21,261 bases of DNA from an uncultured Eubacteriales bacterium (GTDB lineage Bacteria; Bacillota; Clostridia; UBA1381): the NCBI GenBank assembly GCA_905199755.1, contig CAJKHT010000048.1:1-21261 (forward strand). Reading direction: 5' to 3'. A program made the translations under genes and the position numbers. The notes beneath the pieces were generated by a model, which saw only the letters and a program-made list of their open reading frames with translations, was not told the DNA's origin and did not search any database. Of this stretch, positions 1 to 7,976 are shown piece by piece. Each line of letters starts with the position of its first letter. Position 1 is the stretch's first letter.

Positions 1-50
1 TCATAATCTTTTTGTGCCTTGTAGCGTAGCGGAAAGGAATAGTCATAATT

Positions 51-494
51 ATGAAAATTCGAGAAGTAAATGATAATAAAAAACAATTTATTTCATTACT
101 GTTATTGGCGGATGAACAGGAAAATATGATTGAGCGTTATCTTGAAAAAGGTACGATGTATGTGCTTGAAGATGATGAAGTAAAGGCAGAATGTGTAGTT
201 ACCAACGAAGGTAACGGAATTCTTGAAATAAAGAATATAGCAGTTGTACCGGAATATCAAGGCAAAGGTTACGGAAAAATATTGCTTGACTTCCTTGTTC
301 GTAAATACACGGGCTTGTATTCTGTTTTACAGGTTGGAACAGGTGATAGTCCGCTTACGGTGCCATTTTATGAAAAATGCGGTTTTGTCCGTTCTCACAA
401 AGTTCCGAGATTTTTTACAGATAATTATGACCACCCCATATATGAAGGTGGCATACAGTTAGTGGATATGGTGTATTTGCAAAAGCATTTATAA
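51..494 (+). CDS. GNAT-family N-acetyltransferase
   Basis: A 147-residue protein with the GNAT fold pattern. The acetyl-CoA binding motif A is clear as Q70-G-K-G-Y-G75, after the hydrophobic strand KNIAVVPEY, and the C-terminal FYEKCGF block (about 106-112) is the usual GNAT motif B. The family transfers an acetyl group from acetyl-CoA to an amine; the substrate cannot be told from sequence. The start is the ATG 13 bases after GGAAAGG. The gene ends 80 bases before a phage baseplate gene and is followed by its own terminator, so it behaves as a separate unit ahead of the tail genes. It could be a 'moron' (extra gene) inside the prophage or a host gene at an edge; what lies upstream is not visible. 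Family call sure, role unknown. Confidence 0.9.
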   Translation: MKIREVNDNKKQFISLLLLADEQENMIERYLEKGTMYVLEDDEVKAECVVTNEGNGILEIKNIAVVPEYQGKGYGKILLDFLVRKYTGLYSVLQVGTGDSPLTVPFYEKCGFVRSHKVPRFFTDNYDHPIYEGGIQLVDMVYLQKHL

Positions 495-522
495 ATTCCA
501 GTTTATACAACAAAATAATATT

Positions 523-549
523 AAGGCGAACCATTGTGTTCGTCTTTTT
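523..549 (+). terminator. Rho-independent terminator after the acetyltransferase
   Basis: GGCGAAC (525-531) pairs with GTTCGTC (538-544) around a 6-base loop, with one G-T wobble and two extra A-T pairs at the base. A run of T follows (545-549). It lies between the acetyltransferase and the tail genes. No convincing promoter is visible between it and the next gene at 575. Confidence 0.7.
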
Positions 550-574
550 CTATACCCAATTTTAGGAGGTACTC

Positions 575-841
575 ATGAACGGCATAACAGAACTTGCAAA
601 ATTATTGAAAGAGCGGGAAAACGCTGACGGTTACTCGCCGATGTTCGGCACGGTCATTGAACTGCCGAACACAAAAATACGCATAAGCGACAAGGTTATT
701 CTCACCGACAGCCACATAACGCTTTGCATAAATTTGAAAGAGCAAAATGCGGACGGCGACTATATAAACCTTGGCAAGACCGTGGTTTTGCTCCTGTATG
801 CAAACGGTCAGAAATTTATTGTGATTGGAGTGGTTATCTGA
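575..841 (+). CDS. DUF2577 phage tail/baseplate protein (XkdR-like position)
   Basis: An 88-residue protein whose N-terminal LAKLLKERENADGYSP segment and short beta-rich body (about 25-88) fit the DUF2577 family of PBSX-type contractile phages. The family sits between the late-control/XkdQ gene and DUF2634, exactly as here, and is thought to be a small structural baseplate component. It is at the short end for the family. The RBS is TTTAGGAGG, 6 bases before the ATG. The stop codon shares a base with the ATG of the next gene (TGATG), which implies translational coupling. The call rests on gene order as much as on sequence, and no enzymatic residues are expected. Confidence 0.7.
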   Translation: MNGITELAKLLKERENADGYSPMFGTVIELPNTKIRISDKVILTDSHITLCINLKEQNADGDYINLGKTVVLLLYANGQKFIVIGVVI

Positions 842-1266
842 TGTTTCCGAATTCAACCGGCATAACGCTTGACGAAAGCATATCGGCAAGCGGAACAAAA
901 ACATTTCTGTTCGATTTTAACATCGGTGATTTTGCCCTCCGTGACGGAAAGCTTATCGAATGTGACGGAATTGATGCAATCAAGGTATGGATTAAAAAAG
1001 TACTCCGCACGGAAAAAGACCGATACAAGATTTATGATAATACCGAATACGGCTGTCATTTGGAGGACTTGATTATCGGCAACAGCTACACAACGGAATT
1101 TATTGAGGCGGAGTTAAAGCGTGAGATTGGGGACGCATTAAAACAAAATCCCCGGATTTCTTCTGTTACAAACTTCAAAATCACACGAAACACGAACGCA
1201 ATTACTGTAAATTTGGAGGTGGTGTTAAATGACGAAAGACGAGATACTGTCACGGTTACTGTCTGA
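841..1266 (+). CDS. DUF2634 baseplate protein (XkdS-like, gpW/gp25 type)
   Basis: A 141-residue protein. The ATG at 841 overlaps the previous stop and was preferred over an in-frame upstream ATG at 724 that would lie inside the preceding gene. The central segment DFALRDGKLIECDGIDAIKVWIKKVLRTE and the following YDNTEYGCHLEDLIIG are typical of DUF2634 (XkdS), the Gram-positive relative of the phage T4 gp25/gpW baseplate wedge. The protein helps build the baseplate at the tail tip. The 3' end overlaps the baseplate J gene by 38 bases in another frame. Gene order (DUF2577, DUF2634, baseplate J, DUF2313) is the standard PBSX order, which supports the call. Confidence 0.85.
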   Translation: MFPNSTGITLDESISASGTKTFLFDFNIGDFALRDGKLIECDGIDAIKVWIKKVLRTEKDRYKIYDNTEYGCHLEDLIIGNSYTTEFIEAELKREIGDALKQNPRISSVTNFKITRNTNAITVNLEVVLNDERRDTVTVTV

Positions 1267-2263
1267 TATTTCCGATGAGTTCGACAAAGATGTCGGTTCA
1301 TTTTTTTATGATGTGACAAAGCCGACCTCGGAGGAATTTGAAACGGCATACACCAGACTTTCGGAAATTCTAAAAAACGGCTTTGCTCTGACCGCAAGCG
1401 GTGAATACCTCGACTGCAAAGCCGCAGAGCAAGGCATTGTACGAAAATCCGGTGTTGCCGCACAGGTTAAGGTGACGGTCACAGGCACTCCCGGAAGTAT
1501 AATTTCTGTCGGAGATAAAGTCACATCGGACAGCCTTATCTTCTCATCAATCGAAAATGTTGAAATCGGTGAAACAGGCACAGCCGATGTTACGGTTATC
1601 TGCGATACGGTCGGCACTGTCGGAAACATTCCGCAAGGCAGCATTAACCGTTTCCCCGTCACGCTCTCCGGCATTGTATCGGTTACAAACAACGAGCCGG
1701 CAACGGGCGGATTTAATGAGGAAACGGACGATGAACTGCGTGACAGATATTTTGAAAAGGTGTCCCTCCCGGCGACAAGCGGAAGCAAGTACCATTACAT
1801 TCAATGGGCAAAGGAAGTAAACGGTGTTGGGGACGCTAAATGTCTGCCGCTGTGGAACGGAAACGGCACGGTCAAGGTTATTGTTATCAACTCCGAGAAA
1901 GGTGTTGCAAGCGAAGAACTTATTGCAGAAGTCAAAAATCACATTGAAGAAAACCGCCCAATCGGTGCGGAGGTCACGGTCGAGAGTGCCGCACCGCTCA
2001 CGATTGATGTTTCTGTCACGCTCACCCTTGCAAGCGGCGCAAGCCTTGATATTGCGAAAGAGAAAATCACCGAGAGCATAACAAAATATCTGCAAAAGAA
2101 TGCGTTCTCGGTCGGATATATTTCATATGCGCAAATCGGCGGCTGTATCTTGGCTTGCGATGAGATTGCCGATTACAGTAATCTCACCCTAAACAACGAT
2201 ACACAAAACATATCCGTTTCGGAAACACAGGTGCCTGTTTTGGGGGTGGTTACGGTTGATTGA
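1229..2263 (+). CDS. Baseplate J-like protein (XkdT-like)
   Basis: A 344-residue protein of the Baseplate_J family (phage P2 gpJ, PBSX XkdT, T4 gp6), the wedge protein that joins the tail tube/sheath to the fibres. Length matches XkdT (about 350). Visible hallmarks are the N-terminal helical part DEILSRLLSDISDEFDK, a central GTVGNIPQGSI turn (about 130-140), the ATGGFNEETDDELRDRYFEKV motif (about 158-180) that is nearly diagnostic of the family, and a C-terminal beta-rich domain. The RBS GGAGGTGG precedes the ATG, which lies inside the preceding gene. A TTG start of the next gene overlaps its stop. Nothing looks broken. Confidence 0.93.
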   Translation: MTKDEILSRLLSDISDEFDKDVGSFFYDVTKPTSEEFETAYTRLSEILKNGFALTASGEYLDCKAAEQGIVRKSGVAAQVKVTVTGTPGSIISVGDKVTSDSLIFSSIENVEIGETGTADVTVICDTVGTVGNIPQGSINRFPVTLSGIVSVTNNEPATGGFNEETDDELRDRYFEKVSLPATSGSKYHYIQWAKEVNGVGDAKCLPLWNGNGTVKVIVINSEKGVASEELIAEVKNHIEENRPIGAEVTVESAAPLTIDVSVTLTLASGASLDIAKEKITESITKYLQKNAFSVGYISYAQIGGCILACDEIADYSNLTLNNDTQNISVSETQVPVLGVVTVD

Positions 2264-2897
2264 AAAAATGCCCGGATATTACCGAAAATCAAAAGTAATG
2301 ACACAGCTTTGCAAGAGCATAGAAAACGAATTTGAAAGATTAAATGATGAAATCACGCTGACCGAAAATCAGTTTTTTGTCATTCTTTCGGACAGGGACA
2401 TTAAAAACCACGAGGAAGATGTCGGACTTGTTCCCGATACCTCCGCTGACATTGAAACTCGCAGAGGTCGAGTTCTATCCAAACTCCGAGGTACGGGAAC
2501 GGTGACAAAAACAATGATGAAAAATGTTTCAAAGTCCTTTGTAAACGGTGATATTGAAATTATCGAATATCCGTCCAAATATTGCTTTGCGGTGAAGTTC
2601 ACATCAAAGACGGGTGTGCCGTACAACTTGGATGACATAAAAGCAATGATTGAGGAAATAAAACCGGCACACCTGGCGGTGGAATACATCTTCACATATC
2701 GGCTTTGGCAGGATATTTCAGATGAAATACAAATATGGACAACGGCAAAAAACTATTCCTGGGAATGGCTGCTGACATTCGAGGTTAAGTCTAATCTTAA
2801 CATCTCGGAGATCGGCATTTTTTATTGCCCGGACGGTACCGGAAACGGAAAAATAGTGTGGGAAAACAGTAAAGCTTACGCAAGGAGGAATGAATAA
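2256..2897 (+). CDS. DUF2313 phage tail protein (XkdU/YmfQ-like)
   Basis: A 213-residue protein of the YmfQ/XkdU-like family (DUF2313), found directly after baseplate J in Firmicutes contractile phages and thought to link baseplate and fibres. The N-terminal LPGYYR-like segment (MPGYYRKSKVMTQLCKSIE), the DTSADIETRRGRVLSKLRGTGTVT block (about 67-90) and the EEIKPAHLAVEYIF block (about 130-143) are characteristic. Translation probably begins at TTG 2256 behind GGGGGTGG, overlapping the previous stop; an ATG five codons in (2268) is the alternative. It is slightly longer than XkdU because of a C-terminal tail. Its stop overlaps the next ATG by one base. Confidence 0.85.
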   Translation: MIEKMPGYYRKSKVMTQLCKSIENEFERLNDEITLTENQFFVILSDRDIKNHEEDVGLVPDTSADIETRRGRVLSKLRGTGTVTKTMMKNVSKSFVNGDIEIIEYPSKYCFAVKFTSKTGVPYNLDDIKAMIEEIKPAHLAVEYIFTYRLWQDISDEIQIWTTAKNYSWEWLLTFEVKSNLNISEIGIFYCPDGTGNGKIVWENSKAYARRNE

Positions 2898-4846
2898 TGG
2901 CGGAAATACATCCAAACGATATAGGTCTTGCCACCTTTGCCGATGTGGGCGATGTGGAAAAGCTCAAAACCACGGCAAAGAATGTGGTGGACGCATTAAA
3001 CGAGATTTATCAAAACGGAACGCAAGGCGGCAGCCCGTTCGGACAGCAGTGGTATGTTGACGGCGAGAACAACATCATACTCGGTGAAAACAATATTGTT
3101 TACGGCAGTGACAACCTTGTCATCGGCTCGGACAATATCATTGTCGGAGATAATATCAACTTCATCGCAAACGGAAGGCAAAAATATCAGTCTTCGGAAA
3201 TCGGATATGACAACTATGATTTCGATACGGGAAAAATATTTTATTATCTGTATTCCGAAAAAGAAATGAAAGTGCCGCTTAAGGTCGGAGATAAGGTGGT
3301 GTTCAGTGCGTCCATATCCTGGACTAATGAGGATTGGAGCGACTGGATAACAATCGAATCACCGAAGAAAATTGTTGAGATTTTAGAGGTTAATGACACC
3401 GACAACTATCTCAGAATTACAACTGATGTCGGCATATCGACCGATCCGCCGGACGAAAACCATACAGTTAGAGAATACCAGTACATCAATACATTTGTGC
3501 CTTTGGTTGACGAGTGCAAGGTGACAGCAAAAAAATCAAGCATTTCATTCGGCGGAACATCAAGCGGTGACGGCAGCTTTACAGGCTGCAGCGGTACAGC
3601 GAGCGGTGCATATTCGTTTGCGGTAAATACCGCAACGGCAAAAGGCAGATATGCGGCAGTTCTCGGAACATCGACCGCATACGGCGAGTACAGCTTTGCT
3701 GCAGGTTCATCAACCGCCGGCGGCGAAAAAGCGGCGGCTTTTAACGCAAGCCAAGCCTATACACCGTTTTCACTCTCTGCCGGAAACAATTCAAAGGTAT
3801 ATGCCCGTGCCTTAAAATGCACCGGTGTTAATTGGACGAGCAAAACTCTCACCATTGACCCCAAATTCAGCCTTACCGGGATAAAAAGCGGAGATACAAT
3901 CATATTCAGATGCTTTAACAGTATCAACACTATCATATTTTCGACGCTGACCGTAAAATCGGCAAGCGGAAACACGATATATCTGACCGATGACGCAAGT
4001 GCCGGCGGTTCGGGGCAATATGCACATCAGCTGTTCCCGGACGGCATTATCTTTATACAAGGCAGTAATGCGTCTTATGCAACTTCGTCAATCGCCGGAG
4101 GGTACTGCGGCTTGGCAAGCGGAAAATACTCCTTTGCGGACGGTATGCACATTATCTCTGCAGCCGACAATGCTGTCACTTTCGGAAAATACGGTGTGAA
4201 TACAGACAGCTGTTCTCTTGCTCTTGCAAACGGTACGGCAATCAAAACTCCTGGCCTTGCGTTTAAGGTGCTGTCGGACGGCAGTGTTCATGCGGATAAG
4301 GAATATACCTCGCCCTGTGCCGACTATGCGGAGTATTTCGAATGGGAGGACAAAAATCCCAATAACGAGGACAGAGCCGGATATTTTGTAAAGCTTAAAA
4401 ACGGTAAAATTGTGCTGTGCGAGGACTTTGACACACCTCTCGGTATCGTTTCGGCAAATCCCGCCATTATCGGCGACAGCGGCGAAATGCACTGGCAAGG
4501 GAAATATATAACCGATGATTTCGGAAGAATACAATATCACGATGTAACCGTTCCGGCGGAAACGGACGAGGACGGAAACATTATGGTTGAAGAACATATC
4601 GAAACACAGCCGATATTAAATCCCGACTGGAATCCGTCACAGGAATATATTCCGAGGAAGAACAGAGCCGAATGGTCTGCGGTCGGAGTGTTGGGAAAAC
4701 TTATCGTTTACGATGACGGCACACTCCAAAGCGGTGATATATGCCGGTGCGGAGCAAACGGCAAGGCGGTGAAATCGGTAAACAACGGCTATACCGTCCT
4801 CAAGCGAATATCCGATGATAAAGTTTTAATTTGGTTCAAGGGGTGA
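2897..4846 (+). CDS. Tail fibre with YadA-like repeats and Peptidase_G2 self-cleaving chaperone domain
   Basis: A 649-residue fibre-type protein. Near the N terminus (about 57-90) is a run of seven-residue repeats of the form (E/S)(N/D)N(I/L)xxG. Around 215-290 and again near 400-430 are YadA-head/Hep_Hag-like repeats with the GxYSFAxG pattern, which form trimeric beta-roll stalks. The C-terminal ~180 residues match the intramolecular chaperone auto-processing domain (Peptidase_G2, as in the phi29/GA-1 neck appendage). The core SPCADYAEYFEW begins at S472, followed by NEDRAGYFV, LGIVSANPAIIGDSG and W..KYITDDFGR. Known members trimerise the shaft and then cut themselves off. Usual members have Gly where C474 stands. 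The RBS AGGAGG lies inside the preceding gene. Likely role: receptor-binding fibre of the tail. Confidence 0.85.
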   Translation: MAEIHPNDIGLATFADVGDVEKLKTTAKNVVDALNEIYQNGTQGGSPFGQQWYVDGENNIILGENNIVYGSDNLVIGSDNIIVGDNINFIANGRQKYQSSEIGYDNYDFDTGKIFYYLYSEKEMKVPLKVGDKVVFSASISWTNEDWSDWITIESPKKIVEILEVNDTDNYLRITTDVGISTDPPDENHTVREYQYINTFVPLVDECKVTAKKSSISFGGTSSGDGSFTGCSGTASGAYSFAVNTATAKGRYAAVLGTSTAYGEYSFAAGSSTAGGEKAAAFNASQAYTPFSLSAGNNSKVYARALKCTGVNWTSKTLTIDPKFSLTGIKSGDTIIFRCFNSINTIIFSTLTVKSASGNTIYLTDDASAGGSGQYAHQLFPDGIIFIQGSNASYATSSIAGGYCGLASGKYSFADGMHIISAADNAVTFGKYGVNTDSCSLALANGTAIKTPGLAFKVLSDGSVHADKEYTSPCADYAEYFEWEDKNPNNEDRAGYFVKLKNGKIVLCEDFDTPLGIVSANPAIIGDSGEMHWQGKYITDDFGRIQYHDVTVPAETDEDGNIMVEEHIETQPILNPDWNPSQEYIPRKNRAEWSAVGVLGKLIVYDDGTLQSGDICRCGANGKAVKSVNNGYTVLKRISDDKVLIWFKG

Positions 4847-4850
4847 TGTT

Positions 4851-5471
4851 ATGCCAAAGGAAACAGCAAACCATAAATTCAAGAAACCGCTCTATTCGGA
4901 TAATGCCGATATAGCGGTAATCAACGAGAACTTCGATGCGGTTGACGAACTTCTAACACCGAGCGTCTACGCATCAACCGCACCCGATTCATCTGCCGTA
5001 AAAGGCAAGCTGTCGGCAGTCATCGGCTGGCTTGCAAACAGGATAAAAGCTATAACCGGGCAAAACTCGTGGCAGTCAAATCCACCTGTCACGCTTGCCG
5101 AGTGTGCCAACCATATACAAAGCGGCACACATCAAAACGCAAGCGTGAACGCAAACGGTTTTATGAGCTATTCCGACAAGCAAAAGCTTGATAACGCAAC
5201 TGCGGATTATACATCAAGCAGACTTATGATGCGAGATGCAAACGGCAGATCAAAGGTAAAAAATCCGAGCGGTGATTACGATATTGCAAACAAAGGCTAT
5301 GTTGACTCAAACTTTGTAAAGAAAAATGCCGATACAACAATGACCGGCAAGCTTACGGCATATTCAAACACCGCATACACCACCAAACAAGTGCGAAACA
5401 TTGTGCTGTGGACGAGCGGTTCAACTCCTCCGGCTACAAGCTATGGTGATGTCGTAATCAAAACATTTTGA
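4851..5471 (+). CDS. Phage tail fibre-like protein
   Basis: A 206-residue protein with a KPLYSDNADIAVINENFDAVDELL segment near the N terminus (about 13-36), a common opening in Firmicutes tail-fibre proteins. A middle part carries NANGFMSYSDKQKLDNA (about 101-117) and IANKGYVDSNFVKKNADTTMTGKL (about 147-170), motifs shared with phage tail fibre/collar proteins. The C terminus GDVVIKTF is also typical. It starts with ATG behind GGGGTGATG, four bases after the fibre gene. By position it is a second fibre or an adaptor that attaches the previous protein. The exact family is not certain. Confidence 0.7.
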   Translation: MPKETANHKFKKPLYSDNADIAVINENFDAVDELLTPSVYASTAPDSSAVKGKLSAVIGWLANRIKAITGQNSWQSNPPVTLAECANHIQSGTHQNASVNANGFMSYSDKQKLDNATADYTSSRLMMRDANGRSKVKNPSGDYDIANKGYVDSNFVKKNADTTMTGKLTAYSNTAYTTKQVRNIVLWTSGSTPPATSYGDVVIKTF

Positions 5472-5479
5472 GGTGAGCT

Positions 5480-6334
5480 ATGGCAAATATAAATTTTAAG
5501 TATGACTATCCGTATATCGGCTACGGCGAGAAAGGCAGATTTTGTTATCAATGGTCGGAGTCGAGAACTACGCTCAATCGGTGTTATACCTATCCGCTTG
5601 TGTTTAATACCGCCGTTCCGGGTATGGAACATCTGACGATGGAGATTGAGATTGAAAACACAGGTTCGGGAACGGTTCTCGGCAGATCATGGGATTTATT
5701 TATCTACCGCCAAAACTACGGTTGGTATGAGGTTTGCTCGTTTACTCTGCCGGAGGACGGCAAGTACACGATTGATACCGACATCGGAAACTATACCGTA
5801 ACGCAGATTGCGTGTGTTCCGTCCTCAAATCCCGGTTCGAGCAGAACATGGTCAACTTGGTACGGCATTACAAAGCTGACCTTGACGGAAAATATCACGC
5901 TCTCGGAATTTGATACCGATAAATATTTCTACGGTGTTTTTCCGAATAATTACGGAATTGAGAAACAGCCGTCCGAGGTGTTTGCGAATGTGGACGGAGC
6001 GCTCAAAAAAGCAACTGCCGTTTATGCAAACATTGACGGGACGATTACTCCCGTTCCCACCTTGCTTTCATCGGAAATAAAAACCGAAACGGAGCAAATG
6101 AAGTTATATAAATTCACACCAACCGCAGACGGAAACTATACAATTAAGGTCAAAAGAACAACGGGCGACCACGAAATACGGCTGTATGACAGTGATTTTA
6201 AGCCAATGACCGATTCATATTTTTATTCACAGAGTTTTGCGCTGACTGCAACCTCTGTTTTTTATATATCTGTCACGCATTACTATAGTGCAGACACAAG
6301 CGAAAGCACTCTGCAGATTTACAAGGAGGTTTGA
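5480..6334 (+). CDS. Tail-associated protein with C-terminal PPC-like domain, function unknown
   Basis: A 284-residue protein in the fibre-to-lysis interval, with RBS GAGGTGAG before ATG 5480. The first ~150 residues are aromatic and beta-rich with no family I can name. Residues about 165-195 (VFANVDGALKKATAVYANIDGTITPV) look like a repeated linker found in other clostridial tail proteins. The last ~85 residues (LYKFTPTADGNYTIKVKR...DHEIRLYDSDFKPM...FYISV) resemble a bacterial pre-peptidase C-terminal (PPC) domain, a small beta-sandwich that often binds surface polymers. The inferred role is a virion surface or adhesion component. It is not a known enzyme, and no signal peptide is seen. Confidence 0.55.
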   Translation: MANINFKYDYPYIGYGEKGRFCYQWSESRTTLNRCYTYPLVFNTAVPGMEHLTMEIEIENTGSGTVLGRSWDLFIYRQNYGWYEVCSFTLPEDGKYTIDTDIGNYTVTQIACVPSSNPGSSRTWSTWYGITKLTLTENITLSEFDTDKYFYGVFPNNYGIEKQPSEVFANVDGALKKATAVYANIDGTITPVPTLLSSEIKTETEQMKLYKFTPTADGNYTIKVKRTTGDHEIRLYDSDFKPMTDSYFYSQSFALTATSVFYISVTHYYSADTSESTLQIYKEV

Positions 6335-6340
6335 TTTTTT

Positions 6341-6769
6341 ATGAAAACAACATGGAATACAATTCAATTTATATTTTCAGTCATAGGAGGTTGGCTCGGC
6401 TGGTTTTTGGGAGGGGTGGACGGCTTGATTTACGCTTTAATCGGGTTTACGGTTGCCGATTATATCACGGGACTTATGTGTGCGATTATAGATAAAAAGC
6501 TGTCAAGTGCGGTTGGCTTTAAGGGAATTTGCAAAAAGGTTCTCATATTTGCTTATGTCGGACTTGCCAATATTTTAGATGTTTACATCATTAAAACAGG
6601 TTCGGTTTTAAGAACGGCAACGCTGTTTTTCTATATATCAAACGAGGGTTTGTCGCTGTTGGAAAACTCGGCATATATCGGACTTCCCGTACCGGATAAG
6701 ATTAAAAATGTACTGCATCAGCTGCATAACAGAGATGTAAAGGAGGACGAGGATAATGGAGATAAATAA
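6341..6769 (+). CDS. Phage holin (phi-LC3/TcdE type, Phage_holin_4)
   Basis: A 142-residue membrane protein with about four hydrophobic segments (roughly 9-26, 28-49, 67-84 and 86-100), the signature GFTVADYITGLMCAIIDKKLSSAVGFKGI (about 36-64), and a charged C-terminal tail. This pattern and length match the TcdE/Phage_holin_4_1 family. Such holins form holes in the cell membrane at the end of infection and let the endolysin reach the wall. The RBS AAGGAGG lies 11 bases upstream of ATG 6341. The 3' end overlaps the endolysin start by 14 bases, so holin and lysin are made together, the normal lysis cassette layout. Confidence 0.93.
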   Translation: MKTTWNTIQFIFSVIGGWLGWFLGGVDGLIYALIGFTVADYITGLMCAIIDKKLSSAVGFKGICKKVLIFAYVGLANILDVYIIKTGSVLRTATLFFYISNEGLSLLENSAYIGLPVPDKIKNVLHQLHNRDVKEDEDNGDK

Positions 6770-7493
6770 AAAGCAGATTGCATATAACCGCACCGCACGG
6801 TCGCAAAAACCGATATACATCGTCATTCACGACACCGGGAACACCGGCAAGGGAGCAAACGCAAATGCACACTTTAACTATTTTAACGGCGGCAACAGAA
6901 ATGCATCGGCAGACTTCTTCGTAGACGATACGCAAATTCTGCAAGTGAATGATTACAATAAATATTACACCTGGCACTGCGGTGATGGCAAGGGCAAATA
7001 CGGCATTACCAACCGTAATTCGGTCGGAATTGAAATCTGTATAAACAGTGACGGGAACTACAATATTGCGTTTGAAAAGGCAATTCAACTCACAAAACAT
7101 CTTATGAAAGAACTCAATATTCCGATTGAACAAGTTGTCCGTCATTATGACGCAAGCCGTAAAAATTGCCCGGCAAGTATGAGTAAAAACGGTTGGGCAT
7201 TATGGAACACATTCAAACAGAAATTAACCAAAAACGAGGAGGATTTAACTATGTCACAGTATGATGAACTGAAAAAGGAAATATCGGCAGTCCGCACCGA
7301 TGTGGACAAACTTAAAAACAAAATGGTCTATGCCTGGGTAGACGATAATATGCCCGATTGGGCAAAGCCTACCGTGACAAAGCTTATGCGAAAGGGTTAT
7401 CTCAAGGGCGATGCCGAGGGTAAACTGAACCTTGATGATAATATGCTCCGCATACTGGTAATCAATGACCGTGCCGGGATTTACGGTGAATAA
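6756..7493 (+). CDS. Phage endolysin, N-acetylmuramoyl-L-alanine amidase (Amidase_2)
   Basis: A 245-residue endolysin that cuts the bond between muramic acid and L-alanine of peptidoglycan. The Amidase_2 domain spans about 5-155, with zinc ligands readable as H25 (IVIHDTGN), H130 and C138 (RHYDASRKNCP) and a likely catalytic E93 (SVGIEIC). A charged helical linker (about 157-193) leads to a C-terminal domain (about 194-245, DNMPDWAKPTVTKLMRKGYLKG...LNLDDNMLRILVINDRAG) of the SLH-like kind common in clostridial amidases, probably wall-binding. The RBS AAAGGAGG lies inside the holin gene. A second strong RBS inside the gene sits before in-frame ATG 7251 (residue 166), which could yield the C-terminal domain alone. 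Confidence 0.93.
   Translation: MEINKKQIAYNRTARSQKPIYIVIHDTGNTGKGANANAHFNYFNGGNRNASADFFVDDTQILQVNDYNKYYTWHCGDGKGKYGITNRNSVGIEICINSDGNYNIAFEKAIQLTKHLMKELNIPIEQVVRHYDASRKNCPASMSKNGWALWNTFKQKLTKNEEDLTMSQYDELKKEISAVRTDVDKLKNKMVYAWVDDNMPDWAKPTVTKLMRKGYLKGDAEGKLNLDDNMLRILVINDRAGIYGE
7237..7253 (+). promoter_or_regulatory. Internal ribosome-binding site for a separate cell-wall-binding domain
   Basis: GAGGAGG (7236-7242) stands 8 bases before an in-frame ATG at 7251, at the junction between the amidase domain and the C-terminal domain. Initiation here would give an 80-residue protein (7251-7493). Clostridial endolysins such as CD27L and CTP1L are known to make such free C-terminal domains from internal starts. 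That this happens here is inference from the site and its placement. Confidence 0.6.
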
Positions 7494-7507
7494 CGGTTAT
7501 TTAATGA

Positions 7508-7546
7508 CCTGTGAGGATTTATTTCCTTGCAGGCTTTATTTTTTTG
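7508..7546 (+). terminator. Rho-independent terminator of the tail-lysis operon
   Basis: CCTGTGAGGA (7508-7517) pairs with TCCTTGCAGG (7524-7533), ten pairs including two wobbles, around a 6-base loop. CTTTATTTTTTT follows. It lies 15 bases after the endolysin stop and ends the late operon. Confidence 0.88.
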
Positions 7547-7604
7547 CTTAAAATACCCTATCAAAAACACTTCTTAATCTCCGTAAGGTGAAAGGAGTGC
7601 TTGT

Positions 7605-7970
7605 ATGAATAATGAAAAAATAGACAAATTGCGTTTTCAAGGTTACGGTTATAAAAGAATCGCACATATTCTCGGGATGTCCGAAAATACGGTGAAATCA
7701 TATTGCAGGAGACATCCGTTCGACAAAACAAAAAAAGTATGTCTGCAATGCGGAAACCCAATAGAAAACACTCCGCATAAGCGTGAGAAAAAATACTGTT
7801 CGGACAAATGCCGTCTTGAATGGTGGAATTCCAATAAGGAACTTGTAAACCGCCGGGCGTTTTACTCTTTTACCTGTGAAAATTGCGGGTGTAAATTTGA
7901 AAGTTACGGAAACAGTCATCGCCGTTATTGTTCCGTGAAGTGTTATGCCCTGGCTCGAAAAAGGCGGTGA
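7605..7970 (+). CDS. Small HTH plus double zinc-finger protein ('sigma-70-like') next to the integrase
   Basis: A 121-residue protein. Residues about 12-36 (GYGYKRIAHILGMSENTVKSYCRR) form a helix-turn-helix like sigma region 4 or a resolvase C-terminal HTH. Two Cys4 zinc sites follow: C46, C49, C65, C69 and C91, C94, C109, C113. Proteins of this type are often labelled 'RNA polymerase sigma-70' and are, from memory, frequent beside serine recombinases in clostridial mobile elements. The inferred role is DNA binding in control of excision or of the integrase. The RBS AAAGGAG precedes ATG 7605. The next small, decayed gene starts 6 bases after its stop, with the stop region acting as RBS. No sigma region 2 is present, so it is not a complete sigma factor. 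Confidence 0.75.
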   Translation: MNNEKIDKLRFQGYGYKRIAHILGMSENTVKSYCRRHPFDKTKKVCLQCGNPIENTPHKREKKYCSDKCRLEWWNSNKELVNRRAFYSFTCENCGCKFESYGNSHRRYCSVKCYALARKRR

Positions 7971-7976
7971 CACCTG

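Noticed and set aside
724..840. Longer start for the DUF2634 gene
   Set aside because: The extension lies inside the DUF2577 gene; ATG 841 overlaps its stop and gives the normal family length.
1547..2095. Long open frame on the - strand (182 codons)
   Set aside because: It is a shadow of the baseplate J gene, cysteine-rich and without a ribosome site.
2950..3800. Repeats in the tail fibre considered as a diversity-generating retroelement target or CRISPR-like array
   Set aside because: No reverse transcriptase is present, the repeats are protein-level and in frame, and there are no spacers.
4088..4597. Long open frame on the - strand (169 codons)
   Set aside because: It is opposite the conserved Peptidase_G2 domain of the tail fibre and has no RBS or recognisable motif.
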